A stretch of 23,975 nt of DNA, from NCBI GenBank assembly GCA_039812645.1, contig JBDIAV010000046.1:1-23975 (forward strand), written 5' to 3'. The notes under the pieces are model-generated. The model was not told the DNA's origin. It did not search any database and was given only the letters and a program-made list of their open reading frames with translations. The position numbers were made by a program, and so were the translations under genes. This stretch comes from Ancrocorticia sp039812645 (lineage in GTDB: Bacteria > Actinomycetota > Actinomycetes > Actinomycetales > Actinomycetaceae). This document shows, in pieces, positions 17,463 to 23,975 of this stretch. Every line of letters starts with the position of its first letter. The first letter of the stretch is position 1.

Positions 17463-18134
17463 CTACGCCCAGGTCCTCGGTTTCTTGAGGACGAGTCGAA
17501 GCACGGCCTCCTCGATCATGGCTCGGATGCGTGGCGACTCCTCGGCCCCGAGCATATCCCGCCCAAAGAGTGCGTTGAAGCTGCCACGATGCTCGATACG
17601 GTTGAGGGCGAGGGCAGAAAGCATTTGGTGCACGTCAACTGCGGTGGGTGCGTCGTCGTCATTACGGAAGACGCCGGATGCGCGGCCACGTGAGAGGATG
17701 CCTTCGAGAATTTCCAAGGTGCGTTCGTCGAGGGTGAGGATCTCGGGTGTTGCCGCGATCGTCGTGCCTTCACATTGGAGATTTTCGTACGCTATGATGC
17801 GTGCGGCCTCAATGTTGTGTTCGAAGTGTCCGAGAGTCTGACGAATGAAAATGCGCAGGGCAGTTTCGGGTTCGAGATCGTCGGTCTGGAGATCGATTTC
17901 AAGGTGACGAATGCGGGCATAGGATTCTTTGAGAACTTCGGCGTACAAGCTGGCCTTGGATCCGAAGTAGTAATAGATCATCCTTTTTGACGTATTTGTT
18001 TTAGATACAATGACGTCAATTCGGCTGCCCAAAAGACCCTTGTGGGCGAACTCTTCGAGAGCCGCGTTAAGGATCTCGCGTCGCGTTAGCTCAGGATTGC
18101 GACGCGAATTGTAGGTTAGGGTGCTCGTGGACAT
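17463..18134 (-). CDS. TetR/AcrR-family transcriptional regulator
   Basis: 223 residues from the ATG at 18134. The N-terminal DNA-binding domain is clear: TRREILNAALEEFAHKGL, then the recognition region TSKRMIYYYFGSKASLYAEV. The rest is helical and would form the ligand and dimer domain; its ligand cannot be predicted. An in-frame GTG at 18149 adds five residues. It directly abuts an AAGAAG, while the ATG has AAGGTGG 11 bases upstream, so the start is uncertain by these five codons. The gene stands alone, converging with hspR; its upstream neighbour rlmC is on the same strand 226 bp away, so the usual divergent target gene is absent and autoregulation is the only visible hint. Confidence 0.9.
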   Translation of the reverse strand: MSTSTLTYNSRRNPELTRREILNAALEEFAHKGLLGSRIDVIVSKTNTSKRMIYYYFGSKASLYAEVLKESYARIRHLEIDLQTDDLEPETALRIFIRQTLGHFEHNIEAARIIAYENLQCEGTTIAATPEILTLDERTLEILEGILSRGRASGVFRNDDDAPTAVDVHQMLSALALNRIEHRGSFNALFGRDMLGAEESPRIRAMIEEAVLRLVLKKPRTWA

Positions 18135-18212
18135 CGGCCGGTCTACCACCTTCTTGATTCATCGATGGGAATAGTTGAACTCTACTCAGTTTTTCTTTGT
18201 TCTGACTTTATG

Positions 18213-18226
18213 TTCATTTTGATGAA
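18213..18226 (-). promoter_or_regulatory. Possible operator upstream of the TetR-family gene
   Basis: TTCATTTTGATGAA is an inverted repeat (TTCAT-N4-ATGAA) in the A+T-rich stretch about 80-90 bp before the regulator start, flanked by TTGTT and AACAA-like sequence. The position suits autoregulation, but the palindrome is short. Confidence 0.3.
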
Positions 18227-18360
18227 ACAATTGGTATAAGTGCGGTGTGTCGTTTAATATGTGCCCGGGTGGTAAACGTCACTACGATTAGACGCTACGT
18301 TACCAAAGAATGTAGGTCGGCCCGCCGAAGTGCAGTCTTGCGTGTCACGTAAGGGGTGGC

Positions 18361-19656
18361 TTAGTTGCGTCGAGATGCCAGTACCATCGTCTCGGTATGG
18401 GTAGTTTGTGGGAACATATCAAATACTCGTACCTCTCGCGGCGCAAATCTAGGCATGTTCGCGAGGTCTTTTGCCAGCGTCACCGGATTGCAGCTTGAGT
18501 AGATGAGGTGGCGCGCCGGCGAATTGTTGATCCATTCGGCGAGCTTACCGATACCGCGCCGCGGCGGATTAACGACGACGACGTCCGGCGAACCCTGCGT
18601 TTGACGAGCGGCTGCGTGAGCGTCACCCGCGAGAAAATGAATCGGACCGGTTTCGGGGGTGGCGCTATGAAGCTCGTGCGCTGCCAACCGTGCACTTTCG
18701 ATCGCCTGCTCCGATATCTCCACGCCAAATACTTCCCGATGTGGGCCTGCGCAGTGCAAAGCGAAACCGCCCACACCGCAGTAGAGATCCCAGAGACGTA
18801 GTGGTGCTCCGAGTTCGTCGGTCGCCGAAGTTCTGGATGAAAGGGGGATGATTTGGTGTGACTGACTCCCCGCACCGCGGACGTCGTGGGATGAACCCGC
18901 AGCAGGCCTCTCCGTCCCCGATATCGAGCGCGGGTGCTCGTAGCCCTGGACGTCGTCGTCGATCAAACTATCCACCCAGGTGCGGGCCTGCTGGTACAGG
19001 CCGCGAGCCACGGGAGTATTCGTCTGGAAGAACGACTGCGGGCGAAGATAAAGGGTGACGCTGCCGAGACGCATCGGCAGGACTTCCTGCTCGGTCAGGA
19101 TGATTTCTTCGCGGCCCTCGGGTACAGCCTTGCGTTCCGGAAGCAGATTAACCGTGGCGACGGCGACGTGGGGCAGCTGGTCCCGCAGCCATCCGAGGTG
19201 CTTACGGATACGTACTACCGCCTCGGTGGAGCGCAGGACGAAACGAATCATGAGTTCGCGGCTGGGAGAAATTGAGATGATGATGTTCTTGAGTTCGCCG
19301 CGGCCGGTCGGGACGTCGAACGGGGTGAGCTGGGCGCGAGCGATGAAGTCCGCAAGGACGGGGAAAGTGGCCGCGAGTTCTGCTTCATAAAGGCCGCATT
19401 CACGCAGGTCAATACCCTGGCCGTTAGAGCCGAGGATTCCCAGGGTGGGGTCGGTGATGCTCCCACCCACCACCAGCTTCGCCTTGTTACGGAATCCGGA
19501 CTCCGCGGAGGTGAAGGGCGCGAGCCAGCGCAGCTCGGGCCAGGGGCTGAGCAACTCCCGGACGCGTGCCTCCTTTGCCGCCACCTGCTCGGTATAGGGG
19601 GTGCCCATGAGCGTGCAGGAACGGCACACATCCGCGTCAAAATAGTCGCATTGCAT
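18361..19656 (-). CDS. rlmC: 23S rRNA uracil-C5 methyltransferase, RlmC/RumB type
   Basis: SAM-dependent methyltransferase of the TrmA/RlmC/RlmD family with an iron-sulfur cluster. 431 residues. The N-terminus MQCDYFDADVCRSCTLM gives C3, C11 and C14, and LRECGLY gives C87: the four cluster ligands, with no TRAM domain before them, as in RlmC. The SAM site is LWDLYCGVGGFAL (288-300), then VVNPPRRGIG, the nucleophile C389 in YSSCNPVTLAKD and the general base E422 in HTETMV. Odd: residues about 233-284, between the RPQSFFQTN region and the SAM motif, hold a 50-residue polar Ser/Arg/Gly-rich insertion absent from the E. coli enzyme. The ATG at 19656 fits the family start although no strong ribosome site is seen. 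U747 as target is assumed from family; U1939 or a dual role is possible. Confidence 0.9.
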   Translation of the reverse strand: MQCDYFDADVCRSCTLMGTPYTEQVAAKEARVRELLSPWPELRWLAPFTSAESGFRNKAKLVVGGSITDPTLGILGSNGQGIDLRECGLYEAELAATFPVLADFIARAQLTPFDVPTGRGELKNIIISISPSRELMIRFVLRSTEAVVRIRKHLGWLRDQLPHVAVATVNLLPERKAVPEGREEIILTEQEVLPMRLGSVTLYLRPQSFFQTNTPVARGLYQQARTWVDSLIDDDVQGYEHPRSISGTERPAAGSSHDVRGAGSQSHQIIPLSSRTSATDELGAPLRLWDLYCGVGGFALHCAGPHREVFGVEISEQAIESARLAAHELHSATPETGPIHFLAGDAHAAARQTQGSPDVVVVNPPRRGIGKLAEWINNSPARHLIYSSCNPVTLAKDLANMPRFAPREVRVFDMFPQTTHTETMVLASRRN

Positions 19657-19788
19657 GCGTCTAGCGTACCGGCGGCTTCTTGTTCATCGAACTTCACGCC
19701 GGGGACTCATCCTCGGGACCTTGTGCCCACCATAATCACTCGCGCTACCTGGGACGATTGAGGCCTATCGATCCAACGAGGTGATTCG

Positions 19789-20445
19789 ATGTCTAGATGG
19801 CGCGCTGGCGTCACAGTAATGAGTGCTCCGATCGCTGCCGCTGCCGCCACTTTGGGAGTGGTGCTGGCAACCGGTGTGCATCGCCGCCTCGGGGCCACGA
19901 AGGCGGAGGCGTTCGCGACGCTACCCGGTGATGATCTACTGCCGGATGCCGAGATACAGAATGACCGCGCAAGGACGGTTCCCGCATCAACAGAGGCGGT
20001 CTGGCCGTGGATTGCCCAGTTGGGGCAGGATAAAGCTGGGTTCTATTCGTTCGAATTCTTGGAGAACCTGGCCGGATGCCAGATCAACGGTGCCTCCACT
20101 CTTCACCCAGAATGGCAGGATGTGAAGCCGGGAGACGTCTTTCGCCTGCATCCCGAGGTTGCCGTGCGAGTGGCCCAGGTTGACCCGGGACGAGCCCTGG
20201 TCCTCACCTCCAAGGGCGGCGAGGCTCCCGGCAAAACGGGGTTCGACATCACCTGGGCTATGACTCTGGTTCCGATGATCAGTGAGTCTGGAGAACACGC
20301 AACGCGGCTCCACTTCCGCGAACGGTATGCGACAGATCGGCCATCAATGCGCCCAACCATCGAACTGACGAGCGTCATCAGCGCGCTGATGACCTGGCGA
20401 ATGATGGCCCGGATTGGGGAACTCTCTAGTACCGTCGATGTATGA
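19789..20445 (+). CDS. SRPBCC-like hydrophobic-pocket protein with N-terminal membrane segment
   Basis: 218 residues. A hydrophobic Ala/Val-rich segment at about 11-30 could be a membrane anchor or uncleaved signal. The remainder resembles the SRPBCC (START/polyketide-cyclase-like) fold: RTVPASTEAVWPWIAQLGQDKAGFYSFEFLENLAG is characteristic of a widespread uncharacterised subgroup, followed by PEWQDVKPGD. No catalytic role is known for that subgroup; they may bind small hydrophobic molecules. The ATG at 19789 follows a GAGGTGA at about 4 bases. Its stop shares ATGA with the glycerate kinase start, so the two are translationally coupled. Divergent rlmC begins 132 bp to the left. Confidence 0.75.
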   Translation: MSRWRAGVTVMSAPIAAAAATLGVVLATGVHRRLGATKAEAFATLPGDDLLPDAEIQNDRARTVPASTEAVWPWIAQLGQDKAGFYSFEFLENLAGCQINGASTLHPEWQDVKPGDVFRLHPEVAVRVAQVDPGRALVLTSKGGEAPGKTGFDITWAMTLVPMISESGEHATRLHFRERYATDRPSMRPTIELTSVISALMTWRMMARIGELSSTVDV

Positions 20446-21671
20446 GCAATGGAGCAGCTATAGGTCGCGAGCACACTGATCACGTGCACACCGGAGCCAT
20501 CGGAGCGCGCGCTCGATACCAGGGCGCAGATCCCGTTCATGTTGTTGTTATCCCCGACTCTTTCAAAGGGACTCTCGCGGCCGATCGAGTCGCACGCGCC
20601 ATGAATGCCGGAGTGTCGCGGGCCGCTCAGAGCTATGGGATCGATATCCGGGTCACGGAGATTCCGTTCGCGGACGGGGGCGAGGGGACCCTCGACGCCG
20701 TCCGCGAAGCCTGGGGATCGGAGCTGATCACCTGCGAGGCAACCGACGCCCTCGGACGGCCTGTGCGCTCGGGCTACTGCATTTCAGCCGATGGGAGGCT
20801 CGCGCTTATCGAGGCCGCTCAGGCCAACGGTCTCGCGGCCGTGAGTGACGTTTCATTGCGTCCCCGTGATGCCAGCACCCGCGGAGTTGGGCGGATCGTC
20901 CGCGACGCGTTGAGCCGTGGCATCTCCGAAATACTTCTCACCGTCGGCGGTTCTGCCACCACCGACGGCGGCACCGGCATGTTCCGGGAGCTGGGTGCCC
21001 GCTTCCTCGACGCCGCGGGCCGTGATCTCCCGGACGGTGGTGGCGCGCTCCGCGACTTGGCAGCCATTGATTTTTCGCACCTCGACCCGAGGGTGGGCGA
21101 GGTGAAGTGGAAGGTCGCCGTCGACGTCACAAATCCCCTGACCGGATCCGCCGGTGCCGCGGCAGTCTTTGGGCCGCAGAAGGGAGCGGGTGCGCAGGAC
21201 GTCGTCGTCCTTGATGCGGGTTTGGTGAATCTTGCGCGGGTGCTGCGTGATGCTGGCGGCGGGGATGTTCTCGATGTTCCCGGGCTCGGTGCGGCCGGTG
21301 GGATGGCGACGCTCCTCCATGCGTTCTTCGACGTGGAGCTGGAACCCGGGTGGCAGATGGTGAGCGAGGCGGTTGAGGCTTCTAGGTATCTGGCCGAGGC
21401 TGATCTTGTCGTGACGGGTGAGGGGCGTTTCGATGCACAGTCGCTTGACGGGAAGGTCATTCACGGTGTGCGGCAACTGACCCCCGAAGATGCCCCGCTC
21501 GTGGTGATTGCCGGGGGAGTGGAACTCACGCCCGAGGAACTGGAGCGTTCCGGGGTGACGGCCGCGTACTCCATTTGCTCGGGGCCTTCGACGCTGGAGG
21601 AGGTCGCCCCGCGCACCGCCGAACTTGTGGAGTGGGCTGCCTATCAGGTGGGGCGGCTATGGCTGGCGTGA
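20442..21671 (+). CDS. glxK: Glycerate kinase (GK-I/GarK-GlxK family)
   Basis: Phosphorylates D-glycerate, feeding it into glycolysis. 409 residues. Family motifs are intact: VVIPDSFKGTL at 35-45, EIPFADGGEGTLDA at 73-86, LTVGGSATTDGGTGMFRELG, VAVDVTNPLTGSAGAAAVFGPQKGA and the late VTGEGRFDAQSLDGK. The domain normally begins at about the VVIPDS strand, so the first 30 or so residues (polar, HxxHxH-like) are extra; a later start has no good ribosome site, and the ATG that overlaps the upstream stop by 4 bp is the natural coupled start. No glycolate, glyoxylate or sugar-acid genes lie in the window. Confidence 0.93.
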   Translation: MSNGAAIGREHTDHVHTGAIGARARYQGADPVHVVVIPDSFKGTLAADRVARAMNAGVSRAAQSYGIDIRVTEIPFADGGEGTLDAVREAWGSELITCEATDALGRPVRSGYCISADGRLALIEAAQANGLAAVSDVSLRPRDASTRGVGRIVRDALSRGISEILLTVGGSATTDGGTGMFRELGARFLDAAGRDLPDGGGALRDLAAIDFSHLDPRVGEVKWKVAVDVTNPLTGSAGAAAVFGPQKGAGAQDVVVLDAGLVNLARVLRDAGGGDVLDVPGLGAAGGMATLLHAFFDVELEPGWQMVSEAVEASRYLAEADLVVTGEGRFDAQSLDGKVIHGVRQLTPEDAPLVVIAGGVELTPEELERSGVTAAYSICSGPSTLEEVAPRTAELVEWAAYQVGRLWLA

Positions 21672-21773
21672 TCTGCTAGGCGGCGCTCGCGGACAAATCG
21701 GAGTAGGCTTGCTGGGCGTTTTGGTTCGAACGACATAACGTGACAATAGCCAACACACCCGAGGAAGGGCCGT

Positions 21774-23738
21774 ATGAAATCTCTGGGCCGGATTCTGGTC
21801 TTCACCAAGAAGCTCACGCCGTACTACATCATCATTGTGGTGGCGTCGCTCTTTGTGACGGCCGCGGGCATCGCGGTGCCCTTCATTATCGGCCGCGCGA
21901 CGGATGCGGCGGTGGCCGCCGTTGCTGGGACAGTCTCGATTACCCAAGCAACCACGACGGTCTTGTGGCTTGCGGGCGCTTTCTTTGCGGTGGACGTGCT
22001 CTCCACGATGATCTCCTCGGTCGGCGGCTACTTCGGCGACATCATGAGTCAGAAAATGCGCGCCATCCTCTCGGTGCGCTACTACGAAAAGCTTCTTACC
22101 CTCCCGCAGCAATACTTCGACAATGAACTCACCGGCACCATCACCTCGCGTCTTAACCGCTCAATTACCGAGGTGACGGGCTTCGCGAAGTACTTCGCCA
22201 ACAACTTCTTCACGACGATCCTTACCGTCGTCGCCGTTCTCGCGATCTCGGCAGCTTTCTCTCCCTGGCTCACACTCCTGCTTGCGATCGTGTTCCCCGT
22301 TTACATGTGGCTGACGGCCCTCACCTCGCGCCGCTGGCAGCGTCTCGAAGGCAAGAAAAACGAACAGATCGATCTCGCCGGTGGTCGCTTCAATGAGGTG
22401 GTTGGCCAGATCCGAGTGGTTAAGTCCTTCGTGCAAGAACTCCGCGAGCTGAAAATCTTCACGTGGCGCTTCAACCGCACCATCGCGGATACCGCTGACC
22501 AGTCCTACCACTGGCACTGGATGGACTTCGCCCGCCGCGCCTTTATGTCCGCGATGTTCTTCGCCATCTATGCCATCATCTTCGTCAACACGGTGCGTGG
22601 CAGCTTCAGCGTGGGCGACATGGTTTTGTTGATCCAGCTCGTCGCCCTCGCCCGCCAGCCGATCGGCTCAATGAGCTACATTGTCGACACCGCCCAGCAT
22701 GCCATTGCCGGCTCCAAGGACTACTTCGACGTTATGGCGCTCGAACCGGCGCGCCGCCCCGCGCTTCTTGACGAAGTCACCGAAGCTCGCGCGGAGGGCA
22801 CGTTGCCGGACGAGTTGGTAGAGATGTCTGGTCTTATGTCCGACGACGACGTGGCCTCGCCCGGTTCGCCCGCTTCCGTTTCGTCTGGGCCTAGTTCTCC
22901 GCTTGATGACACACTCTCTCCCATTGTTGATTCGAGTTTGTCCTGTAATAATGCTTCCCGCAGTGATGTAGCCGTCTCGTTCAAGAAAGTCACCTTCGGT
23001 TATGACAACGATCCGGATGTCCTCTCCGATGTGAACTTTGAGATCAAGCGCGGCGAGCGTGTGGCGTTTGTTGGTGAGTCTGGCGGCGGCAAGACAACGA
23101 TGACCTCCCTCCTGCTTGGCCTTTATACCCCGCGCTCGGGAACAATTCGGGTATTCGATGAGGACACGGCAGAGATGTCTATTTCGCAGCTGCGCGATTC
23201 TATTGGTGTGGTGTTCCAAGAGGCTTCACTCTTCTCGGGAACTATTCGGGAAAACATCTCCTACGCCCGCCCGGATGCCACCGATGAGGAGATTGTTACC
23301 GCGGCAAAGAAAGCCAATGCGGATAAGTTCATTCACGGCTTCCATGATGGCTATGACACCCTCATTGGTGAGCGGGGCCTCAAGCTTTCAGGTGGCCAGA
23401 AGCAGCGCATCTCGGTAGCCCGCGCTATTCTCAAGGACGCTGAGATTCTTGTTCTCGACGAAGCAACCTCCGCCCTCGATACCCGATCGGAACGCCTCGT
23501 GCAGGCGGGCTTGGAGACCCTCATGGAGAACCGAACCAGCCTTATTATCGCGCATCGTCTCTCAACGATCGCCAATGTGGACCGCATTATTACGCTCAAG
23601 GATGGTCGCGTGGACGAGGTGGGAACGCCTGCCGAGCTTGCCCAGACGGACGGCATCTACGCCACGCTTCTTGCGCTCCAAAACGAAGGGACGAAGAAGG
23701 CGAAGTCGCGCCTCAAGAAGTACGACATCTCCCACTGA
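21774..23738 (+). CDS. ABC exporter, fused permease and ATPase (ABCB/MsbA-like)
   Basis: Half-transporter with its own six-helix permease, expected to dimerise in the membrane. 654 residues. The permease spans about 15-315, including the coupling-type sequence QQYFDNELTGTITSRLNRS. The ATPase starts near 402: Walker A GESGGGKT (434-441), Q-loop Q492, signature LSGGQ (538-542), Walker B ILVLDEATS (D562, E563), H594. Odd: residues about 335-398, between permease and ATPase, form a Ser/Asp/Pro-rich linker about 60 residues longer than usual. The start has GAGGAAGG 5 bases upstream. The substrate is unknown; drug, lipid and peptide exporters all look like this. No partner half-transporter is in view. 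Its stop codon directly abuts the stop of the minus-strand gene to the right. Confidence 0.92.
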   Translation: MKSLGRILVFTKKLTPYYIIIVVASLFVTAAGIAVPFIIGRATDAAVAAVAGTVSITQATTTVLWLAGAFFAVDVLSTMISSVGGYFGDIMSQKMRAILSVRYYEKLLTLPQQYFDNELTGTITSRLNRSITEVTGFAKYFANNFFTTILTVVAVLAISAAFSPWLTLLLAIVFPVYMWLTALTSRRWQRLEGKKNEQIDLAGGRFNEVVGQIRVVKSFVQELRELKIFTWRFNRTIADTADQSYHWHWMDFARRAFMSAMFFAIYAIIFVNTVRGSFSVGDMVLLIQLVALARQPIGSMSYIVDTAQHAIAGSKDYFDVMALEPARRPALLDEVTEARAEGTLPDELVEMSGLMSDDDVASPGSPASVSSGPSSPLDDTLSPIVDSSLSCNNASRSDVAVSFKKVTFGYDNDPDVLSDVNFEIKRGERVAFVGESGGGKTTMTSLLLGLYTPRSGTIRVFDEDTAEMSISQLRDSIGVVFQEASLFSGTIRENISYARPDATDEEIVTAAKKANADKFIHGFHDGYDTLIGERGLKLSGGQKQRISVARAILKDAEILVLDEATSALDTRSERLVQAGLETLMENRTSLIIAHRLSTIANVDRIITLKDGRVDEVGTPAELAQTDGIYATLLALQNEGTKKAKSRLKKYDISH

Positions 23739-23975
23739 TTACGCTCCCGCGAGACGACTTGTCACAAGGCGGTTGAGTGACACGTTCTGTTCGGCGGCCT
23801 CAATCGCAAGTGCTCGGTGGGTCTCGGGGGAATTCTCACCATGAACTTACCGGAGTAGACACGATCTGCCAGCGGTACCGGCGGAGTTTCGCCGCTCTCC
23901 TTCATATCCTCAAGAACCCCAGCAATGAGATTCTGAAGGCCAAGGAGTGCTTCCACCTGACTGTCGGCAATCCAT
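23739..23975 (-). pseudogene. HicB-family antitoxin, frameshifted and cut by the window edge
   Basis: Read leftward from 23975, the first frame gives WIADSQVEALLGLQNLIA, then GVLEDMKESGETPPVPL and YSGKFMVRIPP, which fits the end of the HicB-type antitoxin domain. After a run of five C on the minus strand (five G at 23826-23830) this frame leaves the family pattern and stops at 23762. One extra base there would restore ETHRALAIEAAEQ, then NVSLNRLVTSRLAGA and a stop at 23739-23741, the expected ribbon-helix-helix DNA-binding end of such antitoxins. So this is either a true one-base deletion, removing the DNA-binding domain, or a read error in a homopolymer. The 5' end and any hicA toxin gene lie beyond the right edge. 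Confidence 0.75.

Overview
The window reads as chromosomal DNA of a high-G+C Gram-positive actinobacterium. The signs are a dnaK-grpE-dnaJ cluster with a HAIR operator, a MerR-type hspR, a murT-gatD pair, a DtxR/IdeR-like box and a MoeZ-type adenylyltransferase-rhodanese. The overall flavour suggests Actinomycetaceae, but the genus cannot be fixed from the sequence alone.

Layout. (1) About 1-5400, plus strand: the end of an exopolysaccharide or capsule cluster in visibly A+T-richer DNA. It holds a glycosyltransferase cut by the window edge, a Wzy/WaaL-like polymerase or ligase, a Wzx-like flippase and a one-piece Wzz plus tyrosine-kinase (BY-kinase) protein, and ends at a 17-bp-stem convergent terminator. 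(2) 5467-8825, minus strand: galE, a low-molecular-weight tyrosine phosphatase with a C-terminal tail (plausible partner of the BY-kinase), and moeZ. (3) 8826-10660: mostly gene-poor. It carries one of the strongest hairpins of the window, an unexplained repeat-bearing block, a DUF2218 gene behind a probable iron-regulator box, and the structured leader of dnaK with a SigH/SigR-type promoter overlapping a HAIR operator. (4) 10661-17288, plus strand: dnaK-grpE-dnaJ, then murT-gatD, then hspR. The usual dnaK-grpE-dnaJ-hspR order is interrupted by the two cell-wall genes. (5) 17463-19656, minus strand: a TetR-family regulator and the rRNA methyltransferase rlmC. (6) 19789-23738, plus strand: an SRPBCC-like protein overlapping a glycerate kinase by 4 bp, then an ABC exporter. 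(7) Right edge, minus strand: a HicB-type antitoxin gene whose frame breaks in a run of five C.

How it works together: region 1 plus galE and the phosphatase form a polysaccharide synthesis, export and phospho-control module. Region 4 is the chaperone system with its repressor, plus the enzyme pair that amidates lipid II. The rest are single-function housekeeping genes. I do not see a clear new multi-gene system. The most unusual items are the regulatory and structural signals around the chaperone genes, the repeat-bearing block at 8947-9344, the MurT that lacks its zinc-ribbon cysteines, and the frameshifted antitoxin.
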